Shown: in pieces, positions 8,348 through 14,498 of the stretch | Position numbering within the stretch: position 1 is the first letter of the stretch | Layout: each line of letters opens with the position of its first letter | DNA from: Sphingobium sp. | GTDB taxonomy: Bacteria; Pseudomonadota; Alphaproteobacteria; Sphingomonadales; Sphingomonadaceae | Assembly (NCBI GenBank): GCA_030148625.1 | Contig: JASBTC010000461.1 | Span: forward strand, 1-16,353 | Reading direction: 5' to 3' | DNA: 16,353 nucleotides | The notes under the pieces: model-generated | Databases searched by the model: none | What the model was told of the DNA's origin: nothing | What the model saw: only the letters and a program-made list of their open reading frames with translations | Program-made: the position numbers and the translations under genes

Positions 8348-8361
8348 TTGCGATATTGCAA
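8348..8361. promoter_or_regulatory. Inverted repeat just upstream of tetR (candidate autoregulatory site)
   Basis: TTGCGATATTGCAA has six of seven complementary pairs and lies 11 bases before the TetR start codon, right beside its ribosome site. TetR proteins often repress themselves from such sites. On the minus strand it resembles operators A and B only in a short TATCG-N-AA core (10 of 17 positions), so whether the same protein binds all three is open. Confidence 0.4.
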
Positions 8362-8391
8362 ATCGGGAGCGCCATAACAGGCTCGACGATG

Positions 8392-8407
8392 TTTGTGCCA
8401 TCACAAA
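8392..8407. promoter_or_regulatory. Perfect inverted repeat in the permease-tetR gap
   Basis: TTTGTGCCATCACAAA has perfect six-base arms around CCAT. It lies 55 bases upstream of the tetR start and 67 bases past the permease stop. No T-tract follows on either strand, so an operator or processing site is more likely than a terminator. Confidence 0.4.
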
Positions 8408-8474
8408 GCCGGTGCGTAAACAACCGGGCGTGCAGGGATGCGGCAACAGGGCGTGATCCCCGATCGGAAAGCGC

Positions 8475-9902
8475 TCAGCTGATCGCGTCGGCGCGCACCC
8501 TGTTTCGCATGCCCAGCCAGAAGACGATCCCGATCGCGGCCCAGGCGGAGAGCAGGACATATTCGAGCGGGACCTGCGCATGCGCGCTCAGCAGCGGCAT
8601 GATCAAGGCCGTCGCGGCCATGACGAGCGAGCCGGCAACGCCGATCATGATCGCCCATGGCCTGGCAAGAAAGTCATGGCGATCGGTCCGGGTGTCGCGC
8701 CTGCGCAGGATGATCACCGCCATGCAGCACGCCGTCAGGACGATCGTGGCGCCGATCGAGCACATGTTGATGATCGGAACGATCGCGCCCGCGCCAAGAA
8801 AGGCGCCCAGCAGGGTCAGGCCGGTCAAGGCGATGACGGCCGCGACCGGGGTGCTGTCATGCTGGCGTGTGGTCGCAAGCACTGATGGGAGGTGGCCGAC
8901 GCGCGCCATGGCGACCATCAGCCTGACCGCGGTGATCAGAATCCCGTTCCATGTCTTGAGGATCGACATGATCAGCGCGACGAGGAATGCCGTCGAGAGC
9001 ACCGGCCCGAACGGCAGCAGGCTGACCGCGAAGATCGGCGGCATTTCGGAGCTGGCAAGCAGTGCCGCCGGGAGCGCGAGACCGCAGGCGATGATGGCGA
9101 AACAATAGAATGCGGCCGCACCGACGACCGCCAGGATCATGATCCTGGCGATCCCCGACAGCCTGATGGTGGCATCGCGCTCTTCGATCGCCTGCGGGAT
9201 GACCTGAAAGCCGTTCAGGAGAAGTCCGGAGATCGCGAAGATCCAGAGCGCGCCATGCCACCATGGCGACCCGCGCGTCGTCTCGAGCAAGGGCGGGGCA
9301 GGGCGGTCGACCGCGAAGACCATGACATAGCAAAGCAGGGCGAGCGTGATGACCAGGAAGCCATAGGTCAGGATGTTGTGGAAGGATGAGGCCGAACGAT
9401 TTCCGCGGATGTTGATGGCGCCCATGGCCAGGGCGCCGGCGATGCTGATCAGGATCGCGTCCATGGTCACGGCATGGCCCAGCACCGAATAGAGGCTGGT
9501 TGCGGCCTTGAGCTCCGGCAATATCTGTTGGAGCGCGAGGGCGAGCGCGATTCCCTCGAAGATCATCACGCTGACCAGATTGAGCAACAGGAACCAGCCC
9601 ACGATGAACGCGGTCGAGTCACCGAATGTCGCGCGCATATAGACGAATTCGCCGCCTGCTTCCGGCAGGCGACTGGTCAGTTCGGCATAGCAGGCCGCAA
9701 TCGCGGCCATCACGATGCCACCACAGATAAAACCGATCATGGCGCCGCCGATGCCGGCCTGATCGATCCATTCCTTGAGGACGAGCACCCAGCCCGATCC
9801 GACGATGCAGCCAAAGCCCAGTGCGAAATAGGTCGGGTATCCCAGCGCTCCCTTCAGCCGTGATGCCTTGATCGGCGCCGGCGCGGGCGATTTCCCGTTC
9901 AT
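8475..9902 (-). CDS. APC-superfamily amino-acid permease
   Basis: A 475-residue inner-membrane transporter of the amino acid-polyamine-organocation superfamily, of standard length for 12 membrane helices. The first helix region contains the family landmark GFGCIVGSGWVLVLKEW (the unwound TM1 G-S-G type motif), and ELTSRLPEAGGEFVYMRATF is the conserved TM2-TM3 loop. Later helices are plain hydrophobic runs, for example AIIACGLALPAALL and the C-terminal VPLEYVLLSAWAAIGIVFWLGM. Its ATG overlaps the hydrolase stop as ATGA (9899-9902), so the two are translationally coupled. It probably imports the amino-acid-like product released by the secreted hydrolase. The specific substrate cannot be read from sequence. 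Confidence 0.92.
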   Translation of the reverse strand: MNGKSPAPAPIKASRLKGALGYPTYFALGFGCIVGSGWVLVLKEWIDQAGIGGAMIGFICGGIVMAAIAACYAELTSRLPEAGGEFVYMRATFGDSTAFIVGWFLLLNLVSVMIFEGIALALALQQILPELKAATSLYSVLGHAVTMDAILISIAGALAMGAINIRGNRSASSFHNILTYGFLVITLALLCYVMVFAVDRPAPPLLETTRGSPWWHGALWIFAISGLLLNGFQVIPQAIEERDATIRLSGIARIMILAVVGAAAFYCFAIIACGLALPAALLASSEMPPIFAVSLLPFGPVLSTAFLVALIMSILKTWNGILITAVRLMVAMARVGHLPSVLATTRQHDSTPVAAVIALTGLTLLGAFLGAGAIVPIINMCSIGATIVLTACCMAVIILRRRDTRTDRHDFLARPWAIMIGVAGSLVMAATALIMPLLSAHAQVPLEYVLLSAWAAIGIVFWLGMRNRVRADAIS

Positions 9903-11917
9903 CGTCCGCTCTCCGCCGTTGCGGCAGCTTTGCCGAGGGGCGCGATGGGGAGTTCGATCCGCGACAGGGTGGCCCCGCCCAGAAACATCTTCAGTCTCGG
10001 GGCAATGTCGAGAATGGGCGTCGTCGTATTGCCCTTGTCGTTTCCGGATATCGTGACCCGGATCCGCGATCCGGCCCGGAAGACCTTGCCGGTCACGAGC
10101 ATCGGGAACCGGATCAGCGTGGCGTCGCCGTTCAATGCGGGTGCTGCCGTGACATCGGCGGCGTTCGAGGTCGGGAACGGCCGACCCAGATTGTCATAGG
10201 GCGCGGGGCCGAGCGTCCGATGCGACGACCGGATCATGCCCTCCGTGACCAGGCGCGACGTGCCGTCGGGATCGACTTCACTCAGATAGGCATAGATGTC
10301 GACGACCGGCGCGTTTTCGCTCGACAGCCACAGCGACAGCGACGGGCTTCCCGCCACCAACATGTCGGTCTCGATCGGATCGCTCGTATAGGTCAGCGAA
10401 CGAAGGTCGTTCTGCAGCATCGCGATCGGATAGATGCGCTTATATTCCCACCGTGTACCGGCTGTGCCCAGGCTCGTGCCGTAATCGACGACCCAATTGT
10501 CCAGCGACCTTTGGGGCGCCGTCACTGACAGGGCGCCGTCATTCTGCGACTGGACCGTCCCGGTTCGGCCCGGCGAAAGATAATAGGATATCGTCCGTGT
10601 GCCGGGGAGCGGCCAGGTGTCGGAAGACAGCCCGATCGCTTGTTTCTGATCGATCGCGACCTCGAGGCGGATTGCGGGTTTCTCCATCGCGTCATTGGGC
10701 ATCTGCTTGAGCCAATGGTCGAACCATCGCAGCGCCTCGGTGGTGCGGACGGTCCGGAATTCGAGGTTCCTCGGATTAAGACCTGGCCCGAGCGCCCCGC
10801 CATGCCCCCAGGGGCCGTAGATCAGCTTGTGCGGCACGCTGATATTGGCGTTCCAGAGCATCATGTCGGTCACATAGAGATCCTCCCATCCCCCGATGAG
10901 GAGCGTGGGGACGTTCGCGGCGTTGAACTTCGGCACCAATGTGCTGAGATTGTTCGCGCCGACGGCCTGATAGCGATCGATGAAGCCGAGCGTGTCGCGC
11001 AGCACGCCGATACCGGTAAAATCGGCGCTATAGGTGCGGTAATCCGTTCCCGCCGGCTCTTGCTGATGCTGTTCGATCGCCTCGCGCAGCAAGCGCCTGT
11101 CTGCATCGGCGTCCACCGGCGTGATCGCCGCACGCGCCTTGGCGGCGGAGGCCAGGCTGTCGAGGCGGGCGACGGCCGCCTGCCATGCGCCCGCCCAGCC
11201 GCTGCGATGGATCCCGCCCATCGCATAGGCGCTGTTGGCACCGTCGAAAAAGCCCTGGACCATGACCAGCGCCTTGAGTGGCGCGGGCTTTAGCGCTGCG
11301 ACCCTGGGCTGCACTTCGGCGAGATAAGATGTGCCGAACATCCCGACGCGGCCATTGCTCCATGGCTGGCGGGCTATCCAGTCCACCAGATCCTTGCCGT
11401 CGCGCCCCTCGACATCGTCGCCTTCGTGATGCTGCGGACCAAAGGACGCGCCGGCACCGCGCATCTCGGCGATCACGACCGCATAGCCATGCCGCAGGAA
11501 CTGGGCGACCGATCCCGATTGCGTCGCGTCATCGGCGCCGCCGATATCCAGTCGCGCCACGCCGTCGCGATCGACCTTCAACCCTTCGGTGGATGTGAAG
11601 CTGCCGTCCGGGTTCGTCGAGCCCCGGGAATAACGGGTATAGAGGAAAATGGTGGAAAACTTCCTGGTCCCGTCCGCTGCCGGCAGGTAGAAATCGACCG
11701 CGAGCCTGGTCTTGTCGCGGACCGGAACATAGATCGATTTCCTGGAGGCGGATGTGTGGACTCCGCCGCCGGCGGCATATCGATCCTGATCCCAGACCGT
11801 TTTCTCCGTGGAACCGGATGGATTGGCCGGCAATGGCTGGGCATGGGCCGCCGACGACATCAGCAGCCCTATGAAAAGCAGGGCCGATCCAAGGGCATTT
11901 CTGGATTCATCGGACAT
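9899..11917 (-). CDS. Secreted CocE/NonD-family (S15-like) serine hydrolase
   Basis: A 672-residue alpha/beta hydrolase related to cocaine esterase, alpha-amino-acid ester hydrolases and X-Pro dipeptidyl-peptidases; it cleaves ester, amide or peptide bonds next to an amino or acyl group. The ATG at 11917 is preferred because GGGGCGA precedes it; the ATG 15 bases further upstream is the alternative. A signal peptide (ALGSALLFIGLLMSSAAHAQ) implies periplasmic action. The nucleophile elbow is GMFGTSYLAEV (Ser197), the acid is likely Asp346 in GGWEDLYVTD, and His372 lies in YGPWGHGG. The C-terminal jelly-roll domain (LSLWLSSENAPVVDIYAYL and following) is the S15 C-terminal type. The elbow has Ala where relatives have Gly (G-x-S-Y-x-G). 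It sits 46 bases after the oxidoreductase stop and overlaps the permease by 4 bases. Confidence 0.92.
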   Translation of the reverse strand: MSDESRNALGSALLFIGLLMSSAAHAQPLPANPSGSTEKTVWDQDRYAAGGGVHTSASRKSIYVPVRDKTRLAVDFYLPAADGTRKFSTIFLYTRYSRGSTNPDGSFTSTEGLKVDRDGVARLDIGGADDATQSGSVAQFLRHGYAVVIAEMRGAGASFGPQHHEGDDVEGRDGKDLVDWIARQPWSNGRVGMFGTSYLAEVQPRVAALKPAPLKALVMVQGFFDGANSAYAMGGIHRSGWAGAWQAAVARLDSLASAAKARAAITPVDADADRRLLREAIEQHQQEPAGTDYRTYSADFTGIGVLRDTLGFIDRYQAVGANNLSTLVPKFNAANVPTLLIGGWEDLYVTDMMLWNANISVPHKLIYGPWGHGGALGPGLNPRNLEFRTVRTTEALRWFDHWLKQMPNDAMEKPAIRLEVAIDQKQAIGLSSDTWPLPGTRTISYYLSPGRTGTVQSQNDGALSVTAPQRSLDNWVVDYGTSLGTAGTRWEYKRIYPIAMLQNDLRSLTYTSDPIETDMLVAGSPSLSLWLSSENAPVVDIYAYLSEVDPDGTSRLVTEGMIRSSHRTLGPAPYDNLGRPFPTSNAADVTAAPALNGDATLIRFPMLVTGKVFRAGSRIRVTISGNDKGNTTTPILDIAPRLKMFLGGATLSRIELPIAPLGKAAATAESGR

Positions 11918-11963
11918 TCTCGTTCGCCCCATGCTGCTCAGTCAACGTCCAGGGATATGGACG

Positions 11964-13073
11964 TCAGGATGCCATTTGCGCAAAGTCGTCGATGGCGATC
12001 TTTTTCCCCAGTCTTCGGCTCGCATAGATCGCCTCGAGCACCGTCAGCGCACGCACACCGTCCTGGCCCTTCACCGGCGCGTCTTCGTCGCGGTCGATCG
12101 CCGCTATGAATGCGCTCATCTGGCGCGCGAATTGGACGGGCGAGGATATCGGATCGGTCGCCACCTTCCGGATGCCCGAAGCGGTGGTCAGGAACAGCAG
12201 GTTCGGATAGCCGAAGATCCGGATGCTCCCATGCGAGCCATAGACGTCGATCGATGCGGACTGGGTATCCCAGGCGCCGCGATCTGCATATCCCCGGTTG
12301 CCCCAGCCGTCACCGACGCCGAAGACGCCTTCATTGGGCAGCTTGGTCGGAAAGGAGATCTCATTGTACAGGAGATGGCCGATCGCCGCGCCGCCGTTCA
12401 TTTCGACGATCGCGAATTCAGGGGCGGGGCTCGCGCCCGAGATGTTCCCGGAACCATAGGCCGAGCAGATTTCGCTGCCCACCAGCCATGGGAAAAGGTC
12501 GAGCATATGGATGCCGTGATCGACCAGCCCCCATCCGCCGCCGCCGGGGCCGCCCATGGGATAATGGACCGCGTTCATCGGCTTGAAGCCGGATAGTCCC
12601 GAGCCGCCGATCAATTCCTCCCTGACCATCTGGACGTCGCCGATCTCGCCGTCGGCGATCAGCGTCTTCGCCGCTGCGATCGAAGGCAGATAGCGTTGCG
12701 TCGAACCGTAGAACAGGCGCACGCCGCGCGCTTCGCAATGATCGACCATCCGCTGCGCGCTGGCCGCGTCCGGGGAAAGCGGCTTTTCGCAGAGGATATC
12801 GATGCCGGCATCCGCCGCCTGGATCACGATCTGCTCATGCGTCGAGACTGCCGAGCAGACGCACAGGATATCGGGTTTTGTGCGATCGATCAGTTCGGTC
12901 AACGTCGCAAATGTCGGCAGGCCCCGCTCACCGAAGCTTTCGCGCCGCCGAGGATCGGGGTCGACACCGCCGACCAGTTCGACAGCGTCCATCTGGCGAT
13001 AGGCATGCCAATGTGCTTCCGCGACGATGCCCAGCCCCACAATGCCGACCCGATGCTTGCCCTTGTCTGTCAT
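11964..13073 (-). CDS. Gfo/Idh/MocA-family NAD(P)-dependent oxidoreductase
   Basis: A 369-residue cytoplasmic dehydrogenase, first gene of the three-gene operon. Residues 8-21 (VGIVGLGIVAEAHW) are the Rossmann dinucleotide-binding turn. CEKPLS (Glu96-Lys97-Pro98) carries the EKP motif with the catalytic lysine, and DHGIHMLDL (Asp185, His189) is the D-x3-H pair of the second domain. A glycine-rich insert (PMGGPGGGGWG, about 172-182) precedes it. There is no signal peptide; Tat-exported relatives have one. Members oxidise hydroxyl groups of sugars, inositols or amino-sugar derivatives, or reduce imines. A sugar enzyme next to an amino-acid permease and S15-like hydrolase hints at a glycosylated or hydroxylated amino compound, but this is inference. 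An AAGAG lies nine bases before the ATG. Confidence 0.93.
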   Translation of the reverse strand: MTDKGKHRVGIVGLGIVAEAHWHAYRQMDAVELVGGVDPDPRRRESFGERGLPTFATLTELIDRTKPDILCVCSAVSTHEQIVIQAADAGIDILCEKPLSPDAASAQRMVDHCEARGVRLFYGSTQRYLPSIAAAKTLIADGEIGDVQMVREELIGGSGLSGFKPMNAVHYPMGGPGGGGWGLVDHGIHMLDLFPWLVGSEICSAYGSGNISGASPAPEFAIVEMNGGAAIGHLLYNEISFPTKLPNEGVFGVGDGWGNRGYADRGAWDTQSASIDVYGSHGSIRIFGYPNLLFLTTASGIRKVATDPISSPVQFARQMSAFIAAIDRDEDAPVKGQDGVRALTVLEAIYASRRLGKKIAIDDFAQMAS

Positions 13074-13215
13074 CCGTGACGGCTCTTGCCGATCAGCGCG
13101 TCCGGAAGATGGTCCATCGACAGGTGATGCGAAGCGCCGGTGGATGGCTCGTTCGCTTGAGCCGATACGCGAAACTCAGGGGTGATCATGACGGTGTTGC
13201 GGGCCTCTCCGGGTA

Positions 13216-13244
13216 AATATATTATTACGATAATAACAATTAAA
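13216..13244 (-). promoter_or_regulatory. Predicted promoter of the oxidoreductase-hydrolase-permease operon
   Basis: On the minus strand TATATT (13221-13216) matches the -10 consensus at five of six positions. TTTAAT (13244-13239) lies 17 bases upstream as a weak -35. The AT-rich island is isolated in GC-rich DNA. The 15-bp palindrome at 13222-13236 fills the spacer exactly. The -35 is poor, so the promoter may need an activator or be read by another sigma factor. Confidence 0.45.
13219..13237. promoter_or_regulatory. Candidate operator B (perfect TTATTA-CGA-TAATAA palindrome)
   Basis: TTATTACGATAATAA (13222-13236) has perfect six-base arms around CGA. With its flanks (13219-13237) it matches operator A of the receptor promoter at 15 of 19 positions. 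It lies in the promoter spacer of the operon, as operator A does in the receptor promoter. A TetR-type dimer is a plausible ligand given the gene between them. Confidence 0.55.
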
Positions 13245-13296
13245 TCGCATGTGGCTAGAGCCTTTTCCTCCTGGTGGTGCAGGCGAATTCCTTGTG

Positions 13297-13326
13297 ATCG
13301 CGGGTTTCATGCGCGAAGCCCGCGAT
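13297..13326. repeat. Strong hairpin upstream of the operon promoter
   Basis: ATCGCGGGTTTC and GAAGCCCGCGAT pair over 12 bases with one G-T wobble around an ATGCGC loop. No T-tract follows on either strand. It could end the PRC-barrel transcript, which stops 256 bases upstream on the minus strand, or belong to a small RNA. Its sequence differs from the GTCATTCC hairpins. Confidence 0.5.
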
Positions 13327-13581
13327 ATGCCCTGATTTCCGAAGCGCTGGATGAGTTCGTCCGACTTCAAATCACGCTATCGGCAGGCGTTGCCTTCGCC
13401 CGGCCACCTCGTTGGCGAAGACGGTGGTGCGGCCGTGCGGGGATCGGACGCGATGCCTCCCAAGGAAAGTGCTCGCGGGGTCGTCAAAAGTGCTCCCCGT
13501 CAGGCCAATGCGGTTTCGGACGACCGCTTGGCATTTTTGATCGGCCGACTATGCCGGATGCTCGGCAATCCCGGATCGGGC

Positions 13582-13983
13582 TTACCAATAGGGCACGGAG
13601 CCATAGGGGCCGTAATAGCCGAAGATCCGTTCACCATAGGTCTGATGGCTGGGGCCGCCGAGCGCGCTGAGTTCATACCGGTCGTAATAGGGCGCGGACT
13701 CCAGCGTCGCCCGATCCAGGGGCACGACATAGCCGCCGCGCTCGGGATCATAGTCGAGCAACGACCAGGGCACCGGATGGAATTTTTCACCGATGCCGAG
13801 AAAGCCGCCGAACGACACGATCGCATAGATGACCTGTCCGCTGACCCGTTCGATCGACAGATCGTCGACATGACCGAGCCGCTTGCCCGCCTCATCGAAG
13901 ACGGGCGCGTCATTGACCCGGCTTGCCAGGATGAACCGATGCGCGCTTTCCTCGATCGGCGGGTCCGAAATTGTCTGGTCCAT
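13582..13983 (-). CDS. PRC-barrel domain protein
   Basis: A 133-residue soluble protein with one PRC-barrel domain. The ATG at 13983 is preferred to the one six bases earlier (13989), because AGGAG lies one base from the first and an ideal seven bases from the second. The core reads VFDEAGKRLGHVDDLSIERV, then VIYAIVSFGGFLGIGEKFHPVPW and YVVPLDRATLESAPYYDR, which is standard for bacterial stand-alone PRC-barrel proteins. The C-terminus is a Tyr/Gly/Pro-rich tail (RIFGYYGPYGSVPYW). Such proteins are often part of alphaproteobacterial stress responses; the upstream GGAAC-type promoter supports this. Its biochemical role is not known, and it is probably unrelated to the uptake operon. Confidence 0.88.
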   Translation of the reverse strand: MDQTISDPPIEESAHRFILASRVNDAPVFDEAGKRLGHVDDLSIERVSGQVIYAIVSFGGFLGIGEKFHPVPWSLLDYDPERGGYVVPLDRATLESAPYYDRYELSALGGPSHQTYGERIFGYYGPYGSVPYW

Positions 13984-14052
13984 GATCATGCTCCTGCTGG
14001 CCCGCGCAAGCTGCGCTTGGTTCGCTTGGCGAGGCGATCTTCCCAGTCAAAC

Positions 14053-14078
14053 AACCCTCGAAACCGGGCGTTCGTTCC
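14053..14078 (-). promoter_or_regulatory. EcfG-like (general stress response) promoter of the PRC-barrel gene
   Basis: On the minus strand GGAAC (14078-14074) is followed after 17 bases by GGTT (14056-14053). The alphaproteobacterial EcfG sigma factor recognises GGAAC-N16/17-cGTT, so only the first base of the -10 element differs. The leader to the ATG at 13983 would be about 60 bases. PRC-barrel genes are frequent members of this regulon. Confidence 0.5.
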
Positions 14079-14183
14079 GAATGCGACATTTGAAGCAGGT
14101 CGGGATGTGGCGTCCTATTGGCGCAACCATCGCCAAGGAATTACGCTCTGCGACTTCGCGCCAAAACCGCTTTGGAGACGATC

Positions 14184-14408
14184 ATGATGGAAGAGGAACA
14201 GCCGCTCGGGCATCGGGATATACAGACGCTGATCCTGCGTGCGCTGGTTCGCAAGCTCATGGAAAAGGGCTTGCTGTCGGAAACCGACGTCAGAGTCCTG
14301 TTGCTGGAAGCGGCAAAGGGCCTCGACATTGTAGGCGGAAACCTGACCCCGCAGGCCGCGCGCGACATTGCCGAGGATGATCTGGTGCGCCAGTTTCTCG
14401 GTCGCTGA
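14184..14408 (+). CDS. Small conserved-looking helical protein, function unknown
   Basis: A 74-residue protein starting MMEEEQPLGHRD. GGAG lies six bases before the ATG at 14184; the frame also extends to a TTG at 14118, but no ribosome site supports that. The sequence suggests two or three amphipathic helices (DIQTLILRALVRKLMEKG, LLSETDVRVLLLEAAKGLDI, TPQAARDIAEDDLVRQFLGR). It has no signal peptide, membrane segment, cysteine or known motif, and I do not recognise the family. It is divergent from the PRC-barrel gene, so a stress link is possible. A strong hairpin seven bases after the stop supports it as a real transcription unit. Confidence 0.65.
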   Translation: MMEEEQPLGHRDIQTLILRALVRKLMEKGLLSETDVRVLLLEAAKGLDIVGGNLTPQAARDIAEDDLVRQFLGR

Positions 14409-14415
14409 GCGACTG

Positions 14416-14440
14416 CGGCATGGCGGATCATGCCATGCCG
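14416..14440. terminator. Hairpin between the small protein and the M20D gene (possible bidirectional terminator)
   Basis: CGGCATGGC (14416-14424) pairs perfectly with GCCATGCCG (14432-14440) around a seven-base loop. It lies in the 90-bp convergent gap (stops at 14408 and 14499). No T-tract follows on either strand, so it may act as a 3'-end stabiliser or a rho-assisted terminator. Confidence 0.5.
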
Positions 14441-14498
14441 ATAGTCGGCGAGAGCGCCGCGCCGACGTGCTGACGGCTCCGGTCGTCATGGGGCGTGG

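Larger units (their letters stand above)
13074..13581. other. 508-bp intergenic region with operon promoter, hairpin and repeats
   Basis: I see no supportable gene. The right-to-left operon promoter and its palindrome occupy 13216-13244 and leave a leader of about 135 bases before the oxidoreductase start. Further right come a 12-bp hairpin (13297-13326), an inverted repeat CTTCGCC/GGCGAAG (13394-13420), and two copies of AAAGTGCTC at 13466 and 13487, spaced 21 bp (two helical turns). Part of this may be a decayed gene or the 3' region of the PRC-barrel transcript. Confidence 0.5.

Noticed and set aside
8337..8423. N-terminal extension of the TetR protein by 29 residues
   Set aside because: It covers the upstream palindromes and lacks TetR-like sequence; the ATG at 8336 has a good AAGGA site.
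11808..12596. Plus-strand open frame of 262 codons over the oxidoreductase gene
   Set aside because: Antisense to a gene with clear Gfo/Idh/MocA motifs; no features of its own.
13241..13581. Possible tRNA or transposon end in the large gap
   Set aside because: No cloverleaf, no CCA end, no terminal inverted repeats with target duplication and no transposase fragment were seen.
13351..14187. Plus-strand open frame of 278 codons across the PRC-barrel gene
   Set aside because: Most of it is antisense to the recognised PRC-barrel gene; its other part has no motif and no ribosome site.
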